A DNA stretch of 18,265 nucleotides from JAWBOD01 sp964651405 (GTDB taxonomy: Archaea; Aenigmatarchaeota; Aenigmatarchaeia; Aenigmatarchaeales; Aenigmatarchaeaceae). Shown piece after piece: positions 13,910 to 18,265 of this stretch; the stretch's first letter is position 1, and each line of letters opens with the position of its first letter. Location: the NCBI GenBank assembly GCA_964651405.1, contig CAZYZB010000017.1, positions 1 through 18,265 of the forward strand, read 5' to 3'. The notes below the pieces were generated by a model. That model made no database searches. It was not told where the DNA came from and was given only the letters and a program-made list of their open reading frames with translations. The position numbers were made by a program, and so were the translations under genes.

Positions 13910-14388
13910 TCAAATTCCCTCCTATAGAGCTCGATTGCTCTCTCAACAGACCTCATAGCATGTTCAGACCCGAAAACGTTTTCAACTTCCTTTTTTTTCA
14001 GCTCTTCTAAAAAGTTCTTTAACTTCTCTATTTCTTCTCTTTCTAGGCTTAATAAATCTTTTGTTGCCTCAGATGATAGGACTGCGATCAAAATATCATC
14101 TGGTATCTTCCCTCTAAGTCTTATCAGCCCGATTGGTCTTGCTTGAATAATTATGCCTTGTCTCAGTGACTCGTCTGTTAAGACTAATACATCTAACGGT
14201 TCTCCGTCTATGTGATGCGTCTTGGGAATAAATCCATAATATGCTGGGAATGGGTTTGATAATACTTTTATTAGCATGAATGTCTCAGATTGCTCGTCAT
14301 ACTCGCAGAAGTCCTTTGAGTTCTTCTCTGAGGTTATTAAAACATTTACTTTGTTTGGAGAGCTTGTCTCCACTTTGTTTATTTCCAT
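13906..14388 (-). CDS. ppa: Diverged soluble inorganic pyrophosphatase homologue (family I)
   Basis: The family I fold is recognisable from AYYGFIPKT (49-57), DGEPLDVLVL (61-70) and QARPIGL (82-88). Compared from memory with E. coli and Thermococcus enzymes, several catalytic positions have changed: Thr19 for Glu20, Phe27 for Lys29, Lys41 for Arg43, Glu63 for Asp67, no acid at Asp97 (R92/G93), and Ile/Leu for Lys104. A two-residue deletion removes Tyr51. Kept are equivalents of Glu31, Tyr55, Asp65, Asp70 and Asp102. At 160 residues it is slightly short. It may be inactive, weakly active or repurposed. It follows hppA by 32 bases, has its own TATA-like box, and is coupled to the next gene by an ATGA overlap. 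Confidence 0.85.
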   Translation of the reverse strand: MEINKVETSSPNKVNVLITSEKNSKDFCEYDEQSETFMLIKVLSNPFPAYYGFIPKTHHIDGEPLDVLVLTDESLRQGIIIQARPIGLIRLRGKIPDDILIAVLSSEATKDLLSLEREEIEKLKNFLEELKKKEVENVFGSEHAMRSVERAIELYRREFE

Positions 14389-14407
14389 AATACCACAATT
14401 GAAATAA

Positions 14408-14423
14408 TCAATATTTATATTTA
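14408..14423 (-). promoter_or_regulatory. Possible internal promoter for the ppa-rpoE1-spt4 group
   Basis: Minus-strand TTAAATATAAATATTG covers the hppA stop and is centred about 28 bases before the ATG at 14388. No good ribosome binding site is seen. It could start a leaderless transcript for ppa and the genes after it, separately from hppA. Confidence 0.4.
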
Positions 14424-16388
14424 ACCATGAATCAGCGCGTAAGTAGCAATGAGCGAAGCAAACATCGAAGACGTCAATGACATTACAACGAGGAAAGTGT
14501 TTATAGATGGACCAGCTGTGTCCTTGAATGGGTCGCCAACCGTATCTCCAATCACAGCAGCCTTGTGAGCATCAGAACCTTTTCCACCAAAGTTTCCTTC
14601 TTCAATGTATTTTTTCGCATTGTCCCATAATCCACCAGCATTAGCCATCATTAAAGCAAATACCAAACCTGATAAAATGCTTCCTGCCAAGAATCCTCCT
14701 AGAGCATTTACCCCAAGCACAAAACCAACAAGCAGCGGCGCTATGATTGCTAGACTGCTTGGAATTATCAATTCTTTCAAAGCTCCTTTCGTAGCAATGT
14801 CCACGCACTTTGCATAATCTGGTTTTCCTTTTCCACTTAATAGACCAGGTATTTCCTTGAACTGTCTTCTAACTTCATTTACCATTCTGAAGGCATTTTT
14901 GCCTACACCTAAGATTAATAATGCTGAGAAAACAGGTGGTAGTGCAATTCCTATTAATGCTCCTGCCAAGACCAAGGGATTCATTATGTCAATGACTTTA
15001 ATGCCAACAATTTGAGCATAAACTGTTAGCAATGCGATGACAGTTAGTCCAGCTGCACCAATCGCAAATCCTTTTGTTATTGCTTTTGCAGTATTGCCTG
15101 CTTCATCAAGCATATCAGCAACTTTTATAACCTTCTTTCCAAGCTTTGATTGCTCAGCAATTCCTTTAGCATTGTCAACAATCGGTCCATAAGCATCTGC
15201 AGAAACAATCATTCCTGTTATTGCTAGCATTCCAACAGCTGCCATAGCAATCCCAAATAAACCAGCAAAATAATACGAAACCATCGTAGCTATGCTTATT
15301 CCTATTAACGGCGGTAAAACACTTATTGATCCATATGAAAAACCGCTTAGAATATTTATTGCTGCACCAGTCTTCGAGGATTCGGCTGTTCTTAGTGTAG
15401 GTGATTTGTCTGGTGATGTATAATAATCAGATGTCAAACCAATAACAATTCCAGCTGCTAAGCCAGCAACAATTGCATAAAAAATTCCAATATCTAAACT
15501 CAAGAAGTAAATAACGAAATAAGAAAATATTGCAAATAATACGCATGTCATGTACGTTCCATTGTTTAACGAGTTGCTAGGGTTCTTTTTTGTTTTAACA
15601 AAAAAAGCTCCAATTATAGAAGCAAAAATTCCTACTGCTGAAATTATCAATGGTAACAAAATATATACGTCCTTTAGAAAGACCGTACCTAGTATCATAG
15701 CTGCAACAACGCTTGAAACATAAGAATCAAACAAGTCCGCTCCCATCCCTGCTACGTCTCCCACATTATCCCCGACATTGTCAGCTATGACTGCTGGATT
15801 CCTTGGGTCGTCTTCAGGAATATTTAGCTCGACCTTACCAACCAAGTCAGCTCCAATGTCAGCTGTTTTTGTATAAATTCCACCTCCAGCTTTTGCAAAA
15901 AGCGCTAGTGAGCTTGCGCCAAAGCTAAAGCCTAAAACAATCTCAGGATCATTGAAAAAATAATAAACTGCACTTACTCCCATCAAAGCTAAACCAACGA
16001 CAGCCAGTCCTGTCACTGCTCCTCCATAGAAGCCAACAGAAAATGCCTTGCTCAGACCTCTCTTAGCTGCATTGGCAGTTCTAACATTTGCCTTTAACGC
16101 TGTGCTCATTCCTATTAAGCCAGCAAGAGCAGAGCAAAAGGATCCGAAGACATAAGCAACAGAGGTGCTAGGTCCAATGAAAAAATATAAAGCAATCGCA
16201 ACTATTATCACAAAAACTGCCAGAGTTTTATATTCCCTCTTCAAATAAGCCATCGCACCTTCCTTGATTGCCTCTGAAATTTCTTTCATCCTAGGAGTTC
16301 CAACGCTCTGCTTTTTGACATAAAAGTAAAAATAAATTGCAGCTATTAATGAAATCAAACCAGCTAAAAAAGATATTAGCAACAGCAT
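14421..16388 (-). CDS. hppA: Membrane-bound proton-translocating pyrophosphatase, K+-independent type
   Basis: This membrane pump couples pyrophosphate hydrolysis to ion export. The protein (655 residues from the ATG at 16388) is very hydrophobic, with about 15-16 membrane helices. Substrate-binding acidic motifs are intact: DIGADLVGKVE, DDPRNPA, D203-NVGD-NVGD211, and near the C-terminus GSDAHKAAVIGDTVGDPFKD. The subtype marker reads G-N-T-A-K-A with K435 and T438, the Lys/Thr pair that replaces the K+ ion in K+-independent proton pumps. A TTG at 16397 would add three residues; the ATG one base after the PIN-gene stop is preferred. It is co-oriented with the PIN gene upstream and the diverged soluble pyrophosphatase downstream. 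Confidence 0.96.
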   Translation of the reverse strand: MLLLISFLAGLISLIAAIYFYFYVKKQSVGTPRMKEISEAIKEGAMAYLKREYKTLAVFVIIVAIALYFFIGPSTSVAYVFGSFCSALAGLIGMSTALKANVRTANAAKRGLSKAFSVGFYGGAVTGLAVVGLALMGVSAVYYFFNDPEIVLGFSFGASSLALFAKAGGGIYTKTADIGADLVGKVELNIPEDDPRNPAVIADNVGDNVGDVAGMGADLFDSYVSSVVAAMILGTVFLKDVYILLPLIISAVGIFASIIGAFFVKTKKNPSNSLNNGTYMTCVLFAIFSYFVIYFLSLDIGIFYAIVAGLAAGIVIGLTSDYYTSPDKSPTLRTAESSKTGAAINILSGFSYGSISVLPPLIGISIATMVSYYFAGLFGIAMAAVGMLAITGMIVSADAYGPIVDNAKGIAEQSKLGKKVIKVADMLDEAGNTAKAITKGFAIGAAGLTVIALLTVYAQIVGIKVIDIMNPLVLAGALIGIALPPVFSALLILGVGKNAFRMVNEVRRQFKEIPGLLSGKGKPDYAKCVDIATKGALKELIIPSSLAIIAPLLVGFVLGVNALGGFLAGSILSGLVFALMMANAGGLWDNAKKYIEEGNFGGKGSDAHKAAVIGDTVGDPFKDTAGPSINTFLVVMSLTSSMFASLIATYALIHG

Positions 16389-16389
16389 A

Positions 16390-16746
16390 TCATTCAACTA
16401 CCAAATACTTTTTCTGTCTTATATATATAATCTTTGCTCCTGCTTTTTTTAGTTTGTTTTTCAGGGCTCTGTCATGAGTGGCTATCGCATATTCCCTCGA
16501 ATAAGTAAGCAATGATTCATCAGCATCCTTTTTGCTTGTCTCTAATATCTTAAAATTGTTTTTAGCAACAAATTCCAAAGCTAATTTTGCAAGCGCAGAT
16601 TCCTTTGTTCTTCTCTTGGCAATCTTTCCTATTTCGAATATAACAGAGTCTAGAACAAAGAGCTCATTCCCAGCAAGTTCAGATTTTAAATCAATCTTAA
16701 ATCTTATACAATCTATCAGAAAATTTGTATCTAGTATGATTTTCAT
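16390..16746 (-). CDS. PIN-domain nuclease, Fcf1/COG1412-like
   Basis: PIN domains are Mg-dependent single-strand RNases. The 118-residue protein shows LDTNFL with D6, E38, D76 in the middle acidic cluster, and the THDRALK motif with D92 (N of the usual TND is His). It ends with IYIRQKKYLVVE, a tail shared with the archaeal PIN proteins resembling the rRNA-processing factor Fcf1. No antitoxin gene is adjacent, and its position upstream of the pyrophosphatase-rpoE1-spt4 group fits the conserved archaeal PIN gene near rpoE1. A housekeeping RNA-processing role is therefore more likely than a VapC toxin. The start is supported by a TATA-like box about 25 bases upstream. Confidence 0.8.
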   Translation of the reverse strand: MKIILDTNFLIDCIRFKIDLKSELAGNELFVLDSVIFEIGKIAKRRTKESALAKLALEFVAKNNFKILETSKKDADESLLTYSREYAIATHDRALKNKLKKAGAKIIYIRQKKYLVVE

Positions 16747-16781
16747 AAATTATTAATAAGATTTCAAATAAATAAGTTAAC
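16747..16781. promoter_or_regulatory. Shared bidirectional promoter, 35 bp
   Basis: The spacer lies between the PIN-gene ATG and the tatD ATG. Minus-strand TTATTTATT (16774-16766) is centred about 24 bases before the PIN gene. Plus-strand ATTAATAAG (16751-16759) is about 26 bases before tatD. There is no ribosome binding site for either gene. Confidence 0.4.
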
Positions 16782-17561
16782 ATGATTGATGTACACTGCC
16801 ACTTGGAGCAGAAAGACTATGAAAATGATAGAGATGAGATTATAGAAAAGTGCAAGAAAGAACTGAAAGCAGTTATAACATCTTGTGCTCATCCAAAGGA
16901 TTTTGAATTAACCATGCAATTAGCAGATAAATACAAGAATTTTGTCTTTGCAACATGCGGAATTCATCCAGAATATATAAAAGAAATTTCAGAAAAAGAA
17001 ATAGATGATTGTATAGAAAAAATCAAACAAAATAAGGAAAAGATTGTGGCTATTGGAGAGACTGGCTTGGATTTCTGGTGGGTTAAAGAACCTGAATGGC
17101 AAAATAAACAAAAAGAGTTGTTTGTTCGTTTAATAGAACTATCAAAGGAATTAAAAAAACCTTTAGTCATTCATTCACGAGATGCATATGAAGAGACTGT
17201 TAGGATTCTTGAGAATGAAAACGCAAAGGAAGTAGACATGCATATGTTTGGCGATCACCATATGACAAAGCGCATAATTGATAATGGTTGGTCCATTTCA
17301 ATTAACACCATAATCCTAAGAAGCAAAAGCCATAAGAAAATAGCAAAAGATTGTCCGTTGGAAAAACTAATGTTAGAAACTGATGCTCCTTGGCTTGCTC
17401 CTAAAAAACTTTTAGAAGGAGTAGATGAGAAGAACGATTCAACATCTATAAAATTTGTAGCTGAAAAAATCGCTGAAATCAAAAAAATAAGCTTTGAAGA
17501 CGTTTGGAAAGAATGTGGAGAAAATGCAATAAGATTCTTTAAACTGCCTATAGAAGTTTAA
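16782..17561 (+). CDS. tatD: TatD-family metal-dependent hydrolase (putative DNase)
   Basis: TatD proteins are TIM-barrel metalloenzymes with DNase or 3'-exonuclease activity. All metal ligands are visible: H5 and H7 in DVHCH, E93 in GETGLDFWW, H131 in VIHSRDA, H154 in MHMFGD and D201 in LETDAPWLAP. Length (259 residues) is normal. The protein has no signal peptide, so it should be cytoplasmic. It is divergent from the PIN gene across 35 bases and followed by the NYN gene 34 bases later on the same strand, with an intervening TATA-like sequence. Confidence 0.9.
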   Translation: MIDVHCHLEQKDYENDRDEIIEKCKKELKAVITSCAHPKDFELTMQLADKYKNFVFATCGIHPEYIKEISEKEIDDCIEKIKQNKEKIVAIGETGLDFWWVKEPEWQNKQKELFVRLIELSKELKKPLVIHSRDAYEETVRILENENAKEVDMHMFGDHHMTKRIIDNGWSISINTIILRSKSHKKIAKDCPLEKLMLETDAPWLAPKKLLEGVDEKNDSTSIKFVAEKIAEIKKISFEDVWKECGENAIRFFKLPIEV

Positions 17562-17595
17562 ATATGTCGGTCTAATAAAATATATAGGCGATTCT

Positions 17596-18075
17596 ATGGT
17601 TTTTGAAGGATTAAAGACTGGTTTTGAAAAATTCAGAAAAGGACTCGGGGAAAGGCCAAAGGTAGCTTTTTTCATTGATGGTCCAAACATGATCAGAAAA
17701 GAGTTTAACCTAGACTTGAAAGACCTGAAAAAAAGAGTTGAAAAATACGGTAGAATCGTCATTGGCAAAGTATTTCTTAATCAGTTTGCTTCGGAAAAAT
17801 TGATAGAGGCTGTTGCAAATGAAGGGTTTGAATCAGTAATGGCTTTAGGAGATCCTGAACAAAAGACAGATGTTGACGTTGCAATAGCAGTTCATGCAAT
17901 GGAAGCAATACAAAATCCTGAAATAGAAATTATTGCATTAGCGACAAGGGATGCAGACTTTCTGCCTTTGGTGCAAAAAATAAAAGAAAAAGGTAAAATT
18001 GCCTTATTGATAAGTGTTGAACCTGGACTTGCTGTTTCTTTAAAGCATGCTGCAGACCATGTAGAGCTACTGTAA
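17596..18075 (+). CDS. NYN-domain protein (LabA/TIGR00288-like putative RNase)
   Basis: NYN domains share the PIN-like nuclease fold and usually act on RNA. The 159-residue protein has FFIDGPNM with D28 and N31, KTDVDVAIAV with D92 and D94, and ATRDADFLPLV with D119 and D121. This is the acidic set expected for metal binding. It resembles the conserved archaeal family described as TIGR00288. No RNA-binding domain is attached. An AT-rich stretch TAATAAAATATATA at 17573-17586 may serve as its promoter. Together with the PIN nuclease and aCPSF1 it gives the window three RNA-directed nucleases, but no operon links them. Confidence 0.85.
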   Translation: MVFEGLKTGFEKFRKGLGERPKVAFFIDGPNMIRKEFNLDLKDLKKRVEKYGRIVIGKVFLNQFASEKLIEAVANEGFESVMALGDPEQKTDVDVAIAVHAMEAIQNPEIEIIALATRDADFLPLVQKIKEKGKIALLISVEPGLAVSLKHAADHVELL

Positions 18076-18118
18076 ACTTTTTTATGCAGGCTTTACTATC
18101 TTCTATTATAAAAATCAT

Positions 18119-18126
18119 GGGGTGAT
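18119..18126 (+). promoter_or_regulatory. Shine-Dalgarno of the secreted-protein gene
   Basis: GGGGTGAT lies three bases before the GTG at 18130 and is complementary to the archaeal 16S 3' end. It fixes a GTG start for the last gene. Confidence 0.6.
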
Positions 18127-18129
18127 TTT

Positions 18130-18265
18130 GTGAAAAAAACTATTTTTGTGTTAGCCATGTTGCTGATTAGCAACATCGCTCTAGCAGCTAGTATACCAAG
18201 GTATATTACTGTACAAGGAAAATTAACTGACGCAAGCGATTTACCAGTTGCTAGCGGGAGCTATC
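18130..18265 (+). CDS. Secreted or surface protein, 5' end only
   Basis: A GTG preceded by GGGGTGAT opens a frame that stays open for 45 codons to the window end. The start has a classic Sec signal peptide: KKT, a hydrophobic core IFVLAMLLISN, and an A-L-A site with predicted cleavage after residue 19. The mature part begins ASIPRYITVQGKLTDAS. The P-x-x-I-x-x-Q-G-K/R-L-T-D pattern is one I associate with the first strands of repetitive surface or tail-fibre-like proteins, where it is usually followed by G-x-P-x-x-G-x-Y; here PVASGSY fits. The product is exported; further function cannot be told from this fragment. Confidence 0.75.
   Translation, partial: MKKTIFVLAMLLISNIALAASIPRYITVQGKLTDASDLPVASGSY

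Noticed and set aside
16390..16746. PIN protein as a VapC toxin of a toxin-antitoxin pair
   Set aside because: No small antitoxin gene lies next to it; the neighbours are hppA and a divergent tatD. Its C-terminal motif and locus fit the Fcf1-like housekeeping family.
1..18265. CRISPR array, tRNA, rRNA, insertion sequence or prophage
   Set aside because: No regular repeat-spacer pattern, clover-leaf candidate, transposase, integrase or phage structural gene was seen. Spacers between genes are too short for most of these.

Overview
The window looks like a draft-genome fragment of an AT-rich archaeon, most plausibly a small-genome DPANN-type lineage (Woesearchaeota/Pacearchaeota-like). It carries the archaeal versions of Mre11-Rad50, ProRS with a C-terminal zinc module, proteasome beta subunit, the KH/beta-CASP nuclease aCPSF1, Kae1, ribosomal proteins S24e and S27ae, RpoE1 and Spt4. 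Intergenic regions are very short. TATA-like boxes lie about 25 bases before many start codons, and a subset of genes instead has a GGTGA/GGAGG ribosome binding site. The DPANN assignment is inferred from gene style and compactness, not proven. A run of exactly 100 N at 9114-9213 marks a scaffold join.

Layout. 1-67: the first codons of a minus-strand gene, head to head with a small P-loop NTPase (68-580). 637-4217: minus-strand mre11-rad50 operon, divergent from proS (4256-5689). 5699-6421: a DUF4013-like membrane protein, convergent with proS and divergent from psmB. 6539-9088: psmB followed by aCPSF1. After the gap, 9223-16746 is mostly minus strand. Read right to left it runs PIN nuclease, hppA, soluble pyrophosphatase homologue, small membrane protein, rpoE1, spt4, a 119-residue unknown, S24e, S27ae, kae1. 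Two plus-strand genes are wedged in: a four-helix membrane protein with twin CX3C cysteines (11804-12457) and a TraB/TIKI-like protein (10342-11172). 16782-18265 on the plus strand holds a TatD-family hydrolase, an NYN-domain protein and the first codons of a secreted protein cut by the window end.

How the genes work together. The 9.2-16.7 kb block resembles the archaeal information-processing neighbourhood (PIN / Ppa / RpoE1 / Spt4 / S24e / S27ae / Kae1), but it is interrupted by hppA, small membrane genes and unknowns. Points most worth a second look are: the soluble pyrophosphatase homologue, which lacks several catalytic positions and sits beside a complete membrane pyrophosphatase; four head-to-head gene pairs sharing only 35-39 bp; a 62-base overlap between a membrane-protein gene and rpoE1; the twin-CX3C protein; and the TraB/TIKI-like gene. 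No tRNA, rRNA, CRISPR array, insertion sequence or integrase was seen. No gene-free stretch exceeds 300 bases. Base composition looks like roughly one third G+C by eye; it was not computed.
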